Source: an uncultured Bacteroidales bacterium | GTDB lineage: Bacteria; Bacteroidota; Bacteroidia; Bacteroidales; UBA932 | Assembly (NCBI GenBank): GCA_947306365.1 | Contig: CAMZGD010000006.1 | Coordinates: forward strand, 50,145 to 114,144 | Length of the DNA stretch: 64,000 nucleotides | Direction: 5' to 3' | Shown: piece by piece, positions 15,854-25,152 of the stretch | Numbering within the stretch: the first letter of the stretch is position 1 | Layout of the letters: each line of letters begins with the position of its first letter | Notes under the pieces: generated by a model | Database searches by the model: none | The model's input: the letters and a program-made list of their open reading frames with translations, nothing else | What the model was told of the DNA's origin: nothing | Position numbers and translations under genes: made by a program

Positions 15854-17500
15854 CTATTTGTACAGGAAGCGCTTGATGGACATCTTCGGGGTCTTCTCGA
15901 AGGGCTTGTCCATCAGTTCGACCTTGTAGAGCTGGCTGTAGGCCGGAAGCTGACGGTTCGCGCCGAGACGGATGTTCTCGGGGATGTTCGACTTGGCTTC
16001 CGCATCGAGCAGCGCCTTGGCGATGGCCTGCTCGTCGGGGAAGACCAGCGCGACCAGCTGGCCGCCGCGCTCGACCACGACCGTCTCCAGTACGTAGTTC
16101 TGGTTGTTGACCACCGCCTCGATCTCCTCGGGATAGATGTTCTGCCCCGAAGGACCCAGGATCATGTTCTTCGAACGGCCGCGGATGAAGATGTTGCCCT
16201 CGGCGTCGATGATGCCCAGGTCGCCCGTCTTCAGCCAGCCGTCGTCGGTGAACGCGTTGGCCGTGGCTTCCGGATTCTTGTAGTAGCCGATCATGATGTT
16301 CTCGCCGCGCGCCTGGATCTCGCCGACAACGTGCTGCGGATCCTCCGAATCGATGCGGACTTCGGCGCAGTCGACCGCCTTGCCGCAGGAACCGGCCACA
16401 TACTTGGTCCAGTGCTCATAGGCCAGCAACGGGCAGGCCTCCGTCATGCCGTAGCCCACCAGATACGGGAACTTGATGCGCTTGAAGAGCCGCTCCACCT
16501 CGGGGTTGAGCGGCGCGCCGCCCATGATGAACTCCTGCACGTTGCCGCCGAACGCCTGCACCAGCCCGTCCTTCACCTTCTTGTAGATGATGTTGTTCAG
16601 GCCGGGGACCTTCAGCAGGAACTTCACGGCGGGTTTCTCGAGCGTCGGCTTCACCTTCGACTTGTAGATCTTCTCCATAACAAGCGGAACCGTGATGAGC
16701 AGATACGGCTTCACGTCGGCGAAGGCCTTCATCAGCGCGGCCGGCGTGGGCGCCTTGCCCAGCCAGTAGATGGACGTACCGTTGCAGAGCGGATAGATGA
16801 ACTCGATCACCAGGCCGTACATATGTGCCATCGGCAGCATCGACACCATCTTGTCGCCGGCCGGCACGTTGCGCTGGCTGTAATCGACATTCGCCGAGAA
16901 GTTGCGGTAGGTCAGCATCACGCCCTTCGGGTCGCCCGTGGATCCGGAAGTGTAGTTGATGGTGGACAGGTCGTCCCAGTTGTCGGTCGGGAAATGCACG
17001 TCGTCCGGACCGTAGCCGTTCGGATGCTTTTCGGCAAAGAGCGCCTCCATCTGGTCGTAGACGGCCTGGACAGTCGGATCGGCCACCCAGAGGGTCTTCC
17101 AGGTGTCCACGTCGACGACCAGCTTCAGAAGCGGCATCTGCGCGATGTCGAGTTTCTTCCACTTGGCCTCGTTGGTGAACAGCGCGATGCTTTCGGAATG
17201 GCTGACCAGGTGATTGACGCTGTCCGGGGTGAAATCGGCCAGGATCGGCACGATCACCGTCTCGTAGGTGTTGACAGCCAGATAGGCCATGCCCCAGCGG
17301 GCACCGTTCTGTGCGCAGATGGCTATGCGGTCGCCCTTCCTGAAGCCGAGTTTCTCGAAGACGAGGTGGAACTTCTCGATCTGGGTGGCCATCTGCGCAT
17401 AATCGAAGGTCTCGCCTCCGATGTTGTTGAGAGCGGGCTTGTTCCAGAATTTCCGGGTCGCGGCCTCCAGTCTCTCAAGGTAGTGCGGGTAGTTGCTCAT
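15854..17500 (-). CDS. AMP-forming long-chain acyl-CoA synthetase
   Basis: A 548-residue adenylate-forming enzyme that activates fatty acids as acyl-AMP, then acyl-CoA. The phosphate loop YTSGSTGDPKGV (183-194), the GYGMTEACP motif, the LKTGDLG motif and the hinge FIRGRSKNMI are all present, as is a C-terminal lysine region (DKPFEKTPKMSIKRF). Length fits FadD-type ligases. There is no signal peptide, so it is probably a peripheral cytoplasmic enzyme for phospholipid fatty-acid supply or recycling. It lies 30 bp downstream of the DUF3467 gene and may share the rny transcript. The exact chain-length preference cannot be read from sequence. Confidence 0.9.
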   Translation of the reverse strand: MSNYPHYLERLEAATRKFWNKPALNNIGGETFDYAQMATQIEKFHLVFEKLGFRKGDRIAICAQNGARWGMAYLAVNTYETVIVPILADFTPDSVNHLVSHSESIALFTNEAKWKKLDIAQMPLLKLVVDVDTWKTLWVADPTVQAVYDQMEALFAEKHPNGYGPDDVHFPTDNWDDLSTINYTSGSTGDPKGVMLTYRNFSANVDYSQRNVPAGDKMVSMLPMAHMYGLVIEFIYPLCNGTSIYWLGKAPTPAALMKAFADVKPYLLITVPLVMEKIYKSKVKPTLEKPAVKFLLKVPGLNNIIYKKVKDGLVQAFGGNVQEFIMGGAPLNPEVERLFKRIKFPYLVGYGMTEACPLLAYEHWTKYVAGSCGKAVDCAEVRIDSEDPQHVVGEIQARGENIMIGYYKNPEATANAFTDDGWLKTGDLGIIDAEGNIFIRGRSKNMILGPSGQNIYPEEIEAVVNNQNYVLETVVVERGGQLVALVFPDEQAIAKALLDAEAKSNIPENIRLGANRQLPAYSQLYKVELMDKPFEKTPKMSIKRFLYK

Positions 17501-17530
17501 CGTGGTAGTATCGGTTTTAGTATTCGTTGG

Positions 17531-17824
17531 CTAGGCTTCTGCATCGGACTTGAGCGGCGGCATCATCATCGGGTTCATCGGGAGCTTGATCTCGCCGAAC
17601 TGGCCCTCGTATTTCCGGACGTTCTCGGTCAGGGCGCCGAGCAGGCGCTTGACGTGCTCCGGCGTCATAATGATGCGGCTGTTCACCTGCATCTTGGGCA
17701 GGCCGGGCATGTTCTGGACGAAATCGAGGATGAATTCGCTGGAGGAATGGGTGATGATGGCCAGGTTGGCGTAGTGTCCCTGCGCCACGTCCGGCTTGAT
17801 TTCGATGTCAATCTTCTTTTCCAT
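17531..17824 (-). CDS. DUF3467 domain protein
   Basis: A 97-residue protein matching the DUF3467 pattern: GHYANLAIITHSSSEFILDFVQNMPG, then RIIMTPEHVKRLLGALTENVRKYE. Function is not known. The family is common in Bacteroidota as a small soluble protein. The gene starts 2 bp after the rny stop codon, so it is almost certainly translated from the same message as RNase Y. The Met/Pro-rich tail (PMNPMMMPPL) is unstructured. Confidence 0.85.
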   Translation of the reverse strand: MEKKIDIEIKPDVAQGHYANLAIITHSSSEFILDFVQNMPGLPKMQVNSRIIMTPEHVKRLLGALTENVRKYEGQFGEIKLPMNPMMMPPLKSDAEA

Positions 17825-17826
17825 GG

Positions 17827-19362
17827 CTACTTCGCAAAGGCTACGGCCCGGGTTTCCCGGATCACGGTGATCTTGATCTGTCCCGGATAGGTCATCTCAT
17901 CCTGGATCTTCCGGGCGATCTCGGTGGAAAGTTCTTCGCACTGCTGGTCAGTCACGCTCTCCGCGCCGACGATGACGCGCAGCTCGCGGCCGGCCTGGAT
18001 GGCGTAGGTCTTGGTCACGCCCGGATGCGAGAGGGCGATGCCCTCCATATCCTTGAGCCGCTTGATGTACGACTCGATGACCTCGCGGCGGGCGCCGGGA
18101 CGGGCGCCGGAAATGGCGTCGGCAACGAGCACGAGCGGCGCGATGAGCGTCTGCATCTCAATCTCCTCGTGGTGCGCGCCGATGGCGTTGCAGATGTCGG
18201 GCTTCTCCTTGTACTTCTCCGCCACCTTCATGCCGAGCAGGGCGTGCGGCAGTTCGGGATCCTCCTCGCACACCTTGCCGATGTCGTGGAGCAGGCCGGC
18301 CCGCTTGGCCGCCTTCGTGTTGAGCCCGAGTTCGGAAGCCATCGTCGCACAGATGTTGGCCACCTCGCGGGAATGCTGCAGCAGGTTCTGGCCGTAGGAG
18401 CTGCGGTACTTCATCCGGCCGATGAGCCGGACCAGTTCCACGTGCAGGCCGTGGATGCCCAGGTCGATGCACGTGCGCTTGCCGGTCTCCATGATCTCGT
18501 CGTCGAGCTGCTTGCTCACCTTCTCCACCACCTCCTCGATGCGGGCGGGATGGATGCGGCCGTCGGCCACGAGCTGGTGGAGAGCCAGGCGCGCCACCTC
18601 GCGGCGGACCGGGTCGAACGAGGAAAGCAGGATGGCCTCGGGCGTGTCGTCCACGACGATCTCAACGCCGGTGGCCGCCTCGAGCGCCCGGATGTTGCGG
18701 CCCTCGCGGCCGATGATGCGGCCCTTGATCTCGTCGTTGTCGATGTTGAACACGGTGACGGCATTCTCGATGGCCGTTTCCGGCGCCGTACGCTGGATGG
18801 TGTTGATGACGATGCGCTTGGCCTCCTTGGCCGCGTTCAGGCGCGCCTCGTCCATCACTTCGTTGACGTAGGACATCGCCTGCGTACGGGCTTCGGCCTT
18901 CATGTTCTCGACCAGCTGGTTCTTCGCGTCGGCGGCGGTCATCCCCGCCACCTCCTCCAGCTTCTCGATCACCTTGCCGCGCAGCTTCTCGTATTCTTCC
19001 TGCTTCTTTCCGACGATCTCCATCTGGTTCTTCAGGTTCTCGCGGATGGCCTCGACCTCCTTCTGCTTGCGGCCGAGTTCGGAATTCTGCTGGTTCAGGC
19101 CGAGCTCGCGCTGCTTCAGCTTGTTCTCCATCTGGAGCGCCTGCGCATTGCGGTCGTTGATGTAGGCCTCGTGCTCGCTCTTGAGCTGCAGGAATTTTTC
19201 CTTTGCCTGGAAAATCTTCTCCTTCTTGATGGCCTCGCCTTCGGCCTCGGCCGCCTTGATGATCTCGTCCTTGCGGCCCTTCAGTATGACGTTTCTGACG
19301 AGGATGGTGCCCAGTATGCCCAGTCCTGCAGAAATAATCGCTGTAATGATGTAAGCTAACAT
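17827..19362 (-). CDS. rny: Ribonuclease Y
   Basis: A membrane-anchored endoribonuclease that starts mRNA decay (511 aa). An N-terminal transmembrane helix ([20 protein letters not shown]) is followed by a long coiled coil to ~165. Then come a KH domain with [15 protein letters not shown] and an HD domain with metal motif LLHDIGKV and HHEE. Length is normal for the family. It lies downstream of the zapB-like and zapA genes, with a 6S-like RNA in the gap. That puts RNA turnover, a polymerase-binding RNA and division genes in one block. Confidence 0.96.
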   Translation of the reverse strand: MLAYIITAIISAGLGILGTILVRNVILKGRKDEIIKAAEAEGEAIKKEKIFQAKEKFLQLKSEHEAYINDRNAQALQMENKLKQRELGLNQQNSELGRKQKEVEAIRENLKNQMEIVGKKQEEYEKLRGKVIEKLEEVAGMTAADAKNQLVENMKAEARTQAMSYVNEVMDEARLNAAKEAKRIVINTIQRTAPETAIENAVTVFNIDNDEIKGRIIGREGRNIRALEAATGVEIVVDDTPEAILLSSFDPVRREVARLALHQLVADGRIHPARIEEVVEKVSKQLDDEIMETGKRTCIDLGIHGLHVELVRLIGRMKYRSSYGQNLLQHSREVANICATMASELGLNTKAAKRAGLLHDIGKVCEEDPELPHALLGMKVAEKYKEKPDICNAIGAHHEEIEMQTLIAPLVLVADAISGARPGARREVIESYIKRLKDMEGIALSHPGVTKTYAIQAGRELRVIVGAESVTDQQCEELSTEIARKIQDEMTYPGQIKITVIRETRAVAFAK

Positions 19363-19411
19363 GTTGTAAATATATTGAGTGATAATTGGCTCGCCATACT
19401 TACAATTGAAA

Positions 19412-19601
19412 GAAAAAAGCCGTTAGTCCTGGTCTATCGAAAATCTTGAATGTCAAGATTTGAGCTCCGGTTCTGTCGCAGACTTCCAACGTCCTATGAA
19501 AATAGAATCCCCCGAAGGGTCACCCAGGCCTGTCTTTGACGGCCGAGTTGGCTCGGTTGTGTTTGAAATGTTGATTTTGGCAAAGAGCAAAACTAACGGC
19601 T
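19412..19601 (-). ncRNA. ssrS: 6S-like RNA between zapA and rny
   Basis: A ~185-nt RNA is outlined by a perfect 10-bp closing stem: AGCCGTTAGT (19601-19592) and ACTAACGGCT (19427-19418). A run of Ts follows immediately (19418-19413), acting as terminator. Internal hairpins include AAATCTTGA-CAT-TCAAGATTT and CCGAG-CCAA-CTCGG, and the middle is loosely paired, as in 6S RNA. 6S RNA binds RNA polymerase and damps transcription in stationary phase. Length, closing stem and zapA neighbourhood (as in E. coli) support the call; I could not check it against a covariance model. Its 5' stem overlaps the last codons of zapA. Confidence 0.65.
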
Positions 19602-19880
19602 AAGATATTCACCAAGGCTCGTGTCCAGTTCTTCCAGACGACGGAGCATATTGTCGGTTTCCCGGTTGGTCCGGGCTTCCAGTTCCAGGAGTTTGGTCTC
19701 CTCCGAGAGGAGGAGCATGCTCAGCACATCGCTCAAGTCCTGATCGCGGAAATCAAACCGGAGCGAATCGATCTCCTTGTTGATCCGGTCAGCGGCGGCA
19801 CGGATCACCTCCTCCCGCGCAGCATCCACCACGTGTTCCGTCTCCTTCCCCGCAATTTTCAGTGTGATCCGCTGTTTCAT
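19593..19880 (-). CDS. zapA: Cell division protein ZapA
   Basis: A 95-residue Z-ring-associated protein that cross-links FtsZ filaments. The N-terminal globular part (ITLKIAGKETEHVVDAAREEVIRAAADRINKEI) is followed by a coiled coil (~45-95). The pattern fits the ZapA family. It starts 4 bp after the zapB-like gene. The last codons (Leu-Ser-Arg-stop) also encode the 5' strand of the 6S-like closing stem. Confidence 0.88.
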   Translation of the reverse strand: MKQRITLKIAGKETEHVVDAAREEVIRAAADRINKEIDSLRFDFRDQDLSDVLSMLLLSEETKLLELEARTNRETDNMLRRLEELDTSLGEYLSR

Positions 19881-19884
19881 CGCT

Positions 19885-20169
19885 TCATTCGCCGAGCAAA
19901 CTCACGCAAGCATCAATCTCCTTGATCAGCCTGGCCACTTTCTGCCGGGCCTTTGTCCTGTCACCGGACGTCCCAAGAAATGCTTCTTTCAATCGTAAGT
20001 TCTCTATCTGTTTTTCTAAGTCTTTTATTTTTAGTTCCTTTTTATTGTCGCTGCGTTCGTAGCGGTCAAGCCGGGCCTTCAAGTCAGCGTTCTCCCGGTC
20101 GAGCGTCTCGCAGCGGGCGATCAACTCCTCGACCTTGGATTTCAACCGGAATGCCAGATCTTTTTCCAT
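19885..20169 (-). CDS. Small coiled-coil protein, ZapB-like
   Basis: A 94-residue protein that is almost entirely heptad-patterned (FRLKSKVEELIARCETLDRENADLKARL, then a K/E-rich half). In Bacteroidota such a protein commonly precedes zapA and is thought to be the ZapB-like partner; this is inferred from position and composition only. I chose the ATG giving MEKDLAFRL, since a TTG/ATG further up would lie nearly inside the -7 box at 20185-20192. Confidence 0.75.
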   Translation of the reverse strand: MEKDLAFRLKSKVEELIARCETLDRENADLKARLDRYERSDNKKELKIKDLEKQIENLRLKEAFLGTSGDRTKARQKVARLIKEIDACVSLLGE

Positions 20170-20184
20170 ACGAAAACAATCGTA

Positions 20185-20192
20185 CAAATTTA
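20185..20192 (-). promoter_or_regulatory. -7 box for zapB-like/zapA/6S/rny unit
   Basis: TAAATTTG reads leftward here, 15 bp before the ZapB-like ATG. A possible weak -33 (TTGG, 20215-20212) lies 19 bp upstream. It overlaps the 3' end of the neighbouring nucleotidase gene region only by closeness; that gene ends at 20197, so part of the promoter lies inside its final codons. Confidence 0.45.
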
Positions 20193-20196
20193 CGGA

Positions 20197-21873
20197 TTAT
20201 TTTACAAATTTCCAATTGGTTGCCACCGTAGGCACAATTTCTTCGCGCTGCGAAATGTAATCGCCGATCAGCGAACGGATGTCCTTCAGCCTGTCCACGA
20301 CCACGAGGTCCGCCGGGTCGACCTTCGCGCCGAGGCGCAGCAGGTCGCCGCCGCCGCTGGCCCGGTACGACGTCATCGCCACCTTGTAGGTCTTATCGGG
20401 GTCGAACGGCGTGCCGTCGCACATCGACAGGATCCGCACCCGCTCCCCTGCCGGCGCGCTGCGGCTCACCTCATACACGATGCCGTCGGCGGAATCCCAG
20501 TTGTAGGAGGGGCCCGTCCGGTTCACCCAGTTGTCGTAGGAATACTCCAGGTAGTCCTTCACCTGCCGGCCCGTCATCTCCACCGTATAGAGCTGGTTCT
20601 CGAACTTGTAGATCGACACGAGGTCCTGGAACTCCACGACGCCCGCGGGCACGACGCCGCTGTTGACGAGCGGGGCCGCAAACGAGATGTCGGCGCCCGT
20701 CGCCGCGAGCTGGACCGTCTGGACCAGGTTGATGTAGGAAGACGGACCGTCGAGCGCGTCGGCCAGGAAGATGTCTTCCGACAGCCGGCCGACCGGCCGG
20801 TTCGCAAAGACCTTGACGGCGTTGAAATCGTCCTTGAAAGCGGCCACGTAATCGGGATCGGCGGGATACTTGTCCATCGGCACCAGCTTGTAGTCGACCG
20901 TCTTGGCGACGACCTTGCCGTTCTTGACGGTCAGGGTGAAGTCGGCCTGGCCCACCACCATCGCTTTCGTGCCGGCGTTGAGCAGCACCACGTCCCCTTC
21001 GGGGTTCGCCACCTCGCGGGCCAGCGGCCGATGGTCGTGGCCGTTGAGCACGAGGTCCACGCCCCGCAGGGTGGACGCCAGGTAGAGCGCCTCGTTCTCG
21101 CGGTCGGCCTGCTCGGCGCCGCTGCCGGAATGGACGGCCAGGACGACCAGCTGCGGCTTCTCTTTCTCGATGACCTGGTCGACGAGCCGCTGGGCGACGT
21201 CGGAAATGACCTGGAAGTCGATGCCCTGCCAGATCGACGACGAAAGCCAGCTCTTGATGTTGCCGTTCGTCATGCCGATAACGGCGATCCGGACACCGTC
21301 GCGGACCACCACGCAGTACGGCTGGAAATAGGGATCGACGACCGCCTTGTTCTTCGGATTCTCGTCCATGTCGGCCTTCCCGTTCTCGTCGCGGTCGAAG
21401 GCGGCGTTGGCGCCCAGATAGGGCATCGTCAGCTCGCGGGCCACCCGGTCGTACACGTCGTGGCCCGTCTCGATGTCGTGGTTGCCCACGACGATGGCGT
21501 CATAGCCCAGATACGCCGCGATCCGCGGATACACGTGCGGCACGTCGGTCGCGACATAGTTGAAATAATAGGCCGCGTTGTCGCCTTGCAGGTTGTCGCC
21601 CGCATCGACCAGGACCGGCTGCACGCCGCTGGCACGAAGCTCCTTGAGATAGGAAGCCACATTGGCCAGCGAGGTCTTGGCCGCGAGATTGTCCACGTAG
21701 GATGAATCGAAATAGGCGCCGTGCACGTCTGTCGTGGAACAGACCGTCACCTTGTACTCGCCGTCGGCGAGCGTTCCCTTCGAAGACAGGAGGGAAATCA
21801 GGCAGCCGATGCCGAAACCGACGCCGAACAGGGCGATCAGGATGGCTGCGATATTCAATGCATTTTTCTTCAT
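20197..21873 (-). CDS. 5'-nucleotidase / metallophosphoesterase
   Basis: A 558-residue exported enzyme of the UshA/5'-nucleotidase family. An N-terminal hydrophobic segment (NIAAILIALFGVGFGIGCLI) anchors or exports it. The metallophosphoesterase domain has STTDVHGAYFD, DAGDNLQGD, VGNHDIE and NGHDHRP, binding two metals. The C-terminal substrate domain (~345-540) contains NRPVGRLSEDIF and TSYRASGGGDLLRLG. An unusual insert (DRDENGKADMDENP, ~163-176) looks like a Ca-binding loop. Likely role: periplasmic dephosphorylation of nucleotides for scavenging. A second member of the family is encoded near 58 kb. Confidence 0.9.
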   Translation of the reverse strand: MKKNALNIAAILIALFGVGFGIGCLISLLSSKGTLADGEYKVTVCSTTDVHGAYFDSSYVDNLAAKTSLANVASYLKELRASGVQPVLVDAGDNLQGDNAAYYFNYVATDVPHVYPRIAAYLGYDAIVVGNHDIETGHDVYDRVARELTMPYLGANAAFDRDENGKADMDENPKNKAVVDPYFQPYCVVVRDGVRIAVIGMTNGNIKSWLSSSIWQGIDFQVISDVAQRLVDQVIEKEKPQLVVLAVHSGSGAEQADRENEALYLASTLRGVDLVLNGHDHRPLAREVANPEGDVVLLNAGTKAMVVGQADFTLTVKNGKVVAKTVDYKLVPMDKYPADPDYVAAFKDDFNAVKVFANRPVGRLSEDIFLADALDGPSSYINLVQTVQLAATGADISFAAPLVNSGVVPAGVVEFQDLVSIYKFENQLYTVEMTGRQVKDYLEYSYDNWVNRTGPSYNWDSADGIVYEVSRSAPAGERVRILSMCDGTPFDPDKTYKVAMTSYRASGGGDLLRLGAKVDPADLVVVDRLKDIRSLIGDYISQREEIVPTVATNWKFVK

Positions 21874-21890
21874 CGTATATTGTCTGCGTA

Positions 21891-22691
21891 TTAAATCTTG
21901 ATTTCAAACCGGTCGGAATCTTCCAGGACCGGGAACCGGTCCCGATAATGGCGCAGCGGCGCCATCTGGAGCGTGGCCGAATAGAACCGCACGCCCCCCA
22001 CCCGGTGCCTGCGGGCGATGCTGCCGCCGACATAGTCGAGGATCATCGACTTGCCGTCGTAGCTGCAGAGCGCGTCGCTGCCGATGCGGTTGCAGAACAG
22101 CGCGTAGGCGGCATTCTCCACGGCGCGGGCGCGTAGCAGGATCTGCGCCGCGTCGATCCGGGAATCCGGCCAGTTGGCGATGTTCACCAGCAGGTCGTAG
22201 CCGTTGTCCACGTTCCGGCTCCAGACCGGAAAGCGCAGGTCGTAACAGACGTTGAGCTCGATGTTCCAGCCCCGGTACGGCACCGTGCAGCGCCGGTCTC
22301 CCTGCCGGAAGGCCGGATTCTCCCCCGACGTCGTGAAGAGGTGACGCTTGTCGTAGTGGTACGTCTCCCCTTCCGGCGAGATGAACCAGCAGCGGTTCAC
22401 GCGGTAAGGCGCGACGCCCGGCGCGTCCACCCACGTGGGGACGGATGCGATCACGGCCACGGCACATTCGGAAGCGATGCGGCGGAGCCACGAGGCGGAG
22501 AAACCGTCCGCCGGCTCGGCCGCCGCCGGATTCATCGTGAAGCCCACCGAAAAGGCTTCGGGCAGGACGAGCAGGTCGGGCCGGTGCAGCGCACAGAAAC
22601 GCCGCACGGGTTCATCGATGCGCGCGATCGTAGCGGGCGCATCCTCCCAGACGATATCATGCTGGCACAGTGCTGCTTTCAGGTTTTCCAC
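21891..22691 (-). CDS. Nitrilase-superfamily omega-amidase (YafV type)
   Basis: A 266-residue cytoplasmic amidohydrolase with the Glu45-Lys115-Cys149 triad (LPEAFS, YDKRHLF, NVCYDLRFP). YafV-type enzymes hydrolyse alpha-ketoglutaramate and related omega-amides, clearing the by-product of glutamine or methionine transamination. The start is GTG and overlaps the end of the upstream symporter gene by 35 bp, so the two are translationally coupled. Sitting with a PLP C-S lyase, it fits sulfur-amino-acid or amino-donor recycling, which is an inference. Confidence 0.88.
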   Translation of the reverse strand: MENLKAALCQHDIVWEDAPATIARIDEPVRRFCALHRPDLLVLPEAFSVGFTMNPAAAEPADGFSASWLRRIASECAVAVIASVPTWVDAPGVAPYRVNRCWFISPEGETYHYDKRHLFTTSGENPAFRQGDRRCTVPYRGWNIELNVCYDLRFPVWSRNVDNGYDLLVNIANWPDSRIDAAQILLRARAVENAAYALFCNRIGSDALCSYDGKSMILDYVGGSIARRHRVGGVRFYSATLQMAPLRHYRDRFPVLEDSDRFEIKI

Positions 22692-23865
22692 CGGCTATCT
22701 CCTTATTCTTTATCTTGTTAATTATCAAAGCGATGGCACCGTCACCGGTCACATTGCCGGCCGTGCCGAAACTATCCATTGCGATGTAGAGGGCGATCAT
22801 CAGGCCCTGCATGTTCGCATCGAAGCCGAGCATCGAGGCGAGCAGGCCGAGGGCCGCCATGATGGCGCCGCCCGGCACGCCGGGCGCGGCGATCATCGTC
22901 ACGCCGAGCATCAGGATGAAGCCCGCATACGTGCCGAAGCTGATATCCATCCCCATGCTCAGCGAGATGGCATAGGCGCACGCCACGATCTTCAGGATGC
23001 TGCACGACATATGGATGGTCGCGCACAGCGGCACCACGAAGTCGGCCACTTCGGGATCGACGCCGTTCTTGATGGCCTGGGCGCGCGTGACGGGGATGGT
23101 CGCCGCCGACGACTGCGTGCCGAGCGCCGTCATATAGGCGGGCAGCATCGTGACCAGCGCCTTGAACGGGTTCTTGCGGGCGACGGCGCCGGCGATGCAG
23201 AACTGCAGCACCAGCACCGTGACGTGCATCACGAAGATGATGAGGATGATCTTCAGGAACATCCCGAGCACCGGGCCGACGTTGCCCTCGGCGCCCATCT
23301 CCAGGAAGATGCCGAAGATGAAGAGCGGCAGCAGCGGGATGATGACCTTGCGGATGACGGCGAAGATGACCTCGCGGAGTTCCAGCATCGCGTTGCGCAG
23401 CGTATCGCCCTTCAGGTTGATCAGGGCAAGGCCCAGGATGAAGGCCAGCACCAGCGCGGTGGTGACGCTCATCACCGCGGGCATCTCGATGGTGAAATAG
23501 GGTTTCAGGTCGTTGGCCGCCATATCGATGCCGCCCAGCGACACCGCCGCGTCGCCCAGCAGCCCGGGATAGGTAAGCCGGCACGTAACGTACGAGAACA
23601 GGCCCGACAGCACGGTCGACAGGTAGGCGATCGCCGCCGTAAGCAGCAGCAGGCGTCCCGCCCCCTTCCCGAGTTCGAAGATGCCCGGCGCGATCAGGCC
23701 GAGAATCAGGATCGGGATGACCAGCCCCAGGAAATTGCTGAAGATGCTGTTGAACGTGATGAAGCAGCGCGCGAGCCAGTCCGGGAAGAAAAATGAGCAG
23801 ATGATGCCCAGCGCTATGGCGATCAATACTTTGGGGAGCAGGCCCCAGTCCTTGAATCTTTTCAT
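22657..23865 (-). CDS. Dicarboxylate/amino acid:cation symporter (DAACS)
   Basis: A 402-residue membrane carrier of the GltP/SstT/DctA type. It has about eight hydrophobic helices plus re-entrant loops; the serine/threonine-rich segment TQSSAATIPVT (HP1-like) and the later GVPGGAIMAALGLLAS (HP2-like) are the substrate-binding hairpins. It imports an acidic or small neutral amino acid (Glu, Asp, Ser or Thr) with Na+ or H+. The gene lies between patB (4-bp gap) and the omega-amidase, so the substrate may be the amino acid those enzymes handle. The precise substrate cannot be told. Confidence 0.88.
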   Translation of the reverse strand: MKRFKDWGLLPKVLIAIALGIICSFFFPDWLARCFITFNSIFSNFLGLVIPILILGLIAPGIFELGKGAGRLLLLTAAIAYLSTVLSGLFSYVTCRLTYPGLLGDAAVSLGGIDMAANDLKPYFTIEMPAVMSVTTALVLAFILGLALINLKGDTLRNAMLELREVIFAVIRKVIIPLLPLFIFGIFLEMGAEGNVGPVLGMFLKIILIIFVMHVTVLVLQFCIAGAVARKNPFKALVTMLPAYMTALGTQSSAATIPVTRAQAIKNGVDPEVADFVVPLCATIHMSCSILKIVACAYAISLSMGMDISFGTYAGFILMLGVTMIAAPGVPGGAIMAALGLLASMLGFDANMQGLMIALYIAMDSFGTAGNVTGDGAIALIINKIKNKEIAGGKPESSTVPA

Positions 23866-23869
23866 CTTG

Positions 23870-25057
23870 CTACCGTTTCAAGTGGTTTGCCGCATCCGCC
23901 AGCCGTCCGAGCGCCTCGGCGAGCATCGCCCGCGGCGCGCCCACGTTCATCCGCATATGGCCTTCGCCGCCCGGGCCGAAGGCTTCGCCGTCGTTGAGCG
24001 CCAGCCGGGCCTTGTTGACGAAGAGGTCGATCAGGGCGTCGTGGTCCAGGCCGAGGCCGCGGCAGTCGAGCCAGACCAGGAACGAGGCCTGCGGACGCAC
24101 GGCCCGGATGCCGGGGATATGTTGCTGCAGGAAATTGCACACGAAGTCGACGTTCCCCTGCACATAGTCCAGCATCTGCCTGCGCCACGCGCCGCACTGC
24201 GTGAAAGCGGCCTCCGTGGCCACCGTGGACAGGAACATCGTCGCATTCAATTCATTGGCTTCCAGATATCCGTAGAACTTCTCCCGGATTTCCGGATGGG
24301 TCACCACGCAGAAGGAACTCACGATGCCGGCGATGTTGAACGTCTTGCTCGGCGCCGCGAACGTGACGGAAATGTCGGCGGCCTCCTGCGAGACCGTCGG
24401 GAACGGATGGTGGACCGCCCCGCACAGGGCCATGTCGGCGTGGATCTCGTCGGAGACCACCAGCACGCCGTACCGCTTGCAGATGGAAGCCAGGCGGGCG
24501 AGGTCTTCCACCGGCCAGACGATGCCGGCCGGGTTGTGCGGATTGGAGAGGATCAGCACCTTCGGCGCCTCGTCCCGGCACACCTGTTCCAGGTTCTCCA
24601 GGTCCATCCGGTAGGTGCCCGCCGCCTCGTCGAAGCGAAGCGGATTATAGACGAGCCTGCGAGCGTTGGCGCGCGGCAGGTTGAGAAACGGCATATACAC
24701 GGGCGGCTGCACCACCACCTTGTCGCCGGGCCGGGTGAAGCACTGCAGCACGAAGGCGATGCCCCGCACGATGCCGGGGATGAAGCTCAGCTGTTCGCGC
24801 GGAATCGTCCAGCCGTGGATCTTCCGCTCCCAGTCGAGAATCGACTGCCAGTAGCTTTCGGGGGCGACGGAATAACCGTAGATCTGGTGGGAAAGCCGCT
24901 GTTCGAGAGCCCGCCGGACAGGTTCCGGCGTCTCGAAATACATATCCGCGATCCACAGGGCGATGAGGTCTTCCCGGCCGTATCGCGCCTGCAGGCAGTC
25001 GGTCATGATGGCGCCGGAGCCGCGGCGGTCGATCACCTTGTCGAAATCATATTGCAT
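23870..25057 (-). CDS. PatB/MalY-type C-S lyase aminotransferase
   Basis: A fold-type I PLP enzyme (396 aa) of the PatB/MalY group, which cleaves cystathionine or cysteine conjugates to pyruvate, ammonia and a thiol. Signatures are ALWIADMYFETP near the N-terminus, SNPHNPAGIVW, SDEIHADM and the PLP lysine K238 in APSKTFNIAG. I chose MQYDFDKV; the upstream in-frame start would fall in the divergent promoter region. It is the first gene of a three-gene leftward operon with the symporter and the omega-amidase. Some members are aminotransferases, so the exact reaction is uncertain. Confidence 0.9.
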   Translation of the reverse strand: MQYDFDKVIDRRGSGAIMTDCLQARYGREDLIALWIADMYFETPEPVRRALEQRLSHQIYGYSVAPESYWQSILDWERKIHGWTIPREQLSFIPGIVRGIAFVLQCFTRPGDKVVVQPPVYMPFLNLPRANARRLVYNPLRFDEAAGTYRMDLENLEQVCRDEAPKVLILSNPHNPAGIVWPVEDLARLASICKRYGVLVVSDEIHADMALCGAVHHPFPTVSQEAADISVTFAAPSKTFNIAGIVSSFCVVTHPEIREKFYGYLEANELNATMFLSTVATEAAFTQCGAWRRQMLDYVQGNVDFVCNFLQQHIPGIRAVRPQASFLVWLDCRGLGLDHDALIDLFVNKARLALNDGEAFGPGGEGHMRMNVGAPRAMLAEALGRLADAANHLKR

Positions 25058-25152
25058 AGGAAACTGCTTCCAAATAACTTGTAAAGTTAACAAAAGGAGA
25101 CGACAATCCGAGTTTTTTTGTAATTTTACTGATTATTTGGCAATCTTCTTCT

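Noticed and set aside
25109..25139. A promoter for the Hdr-like operon (TTTG 25117-25120 with ATTATTTG 25132-25139)
   Set aside because: The spacing is only 11 bp and the -7 box lacks the leading TA, so it was not listed.
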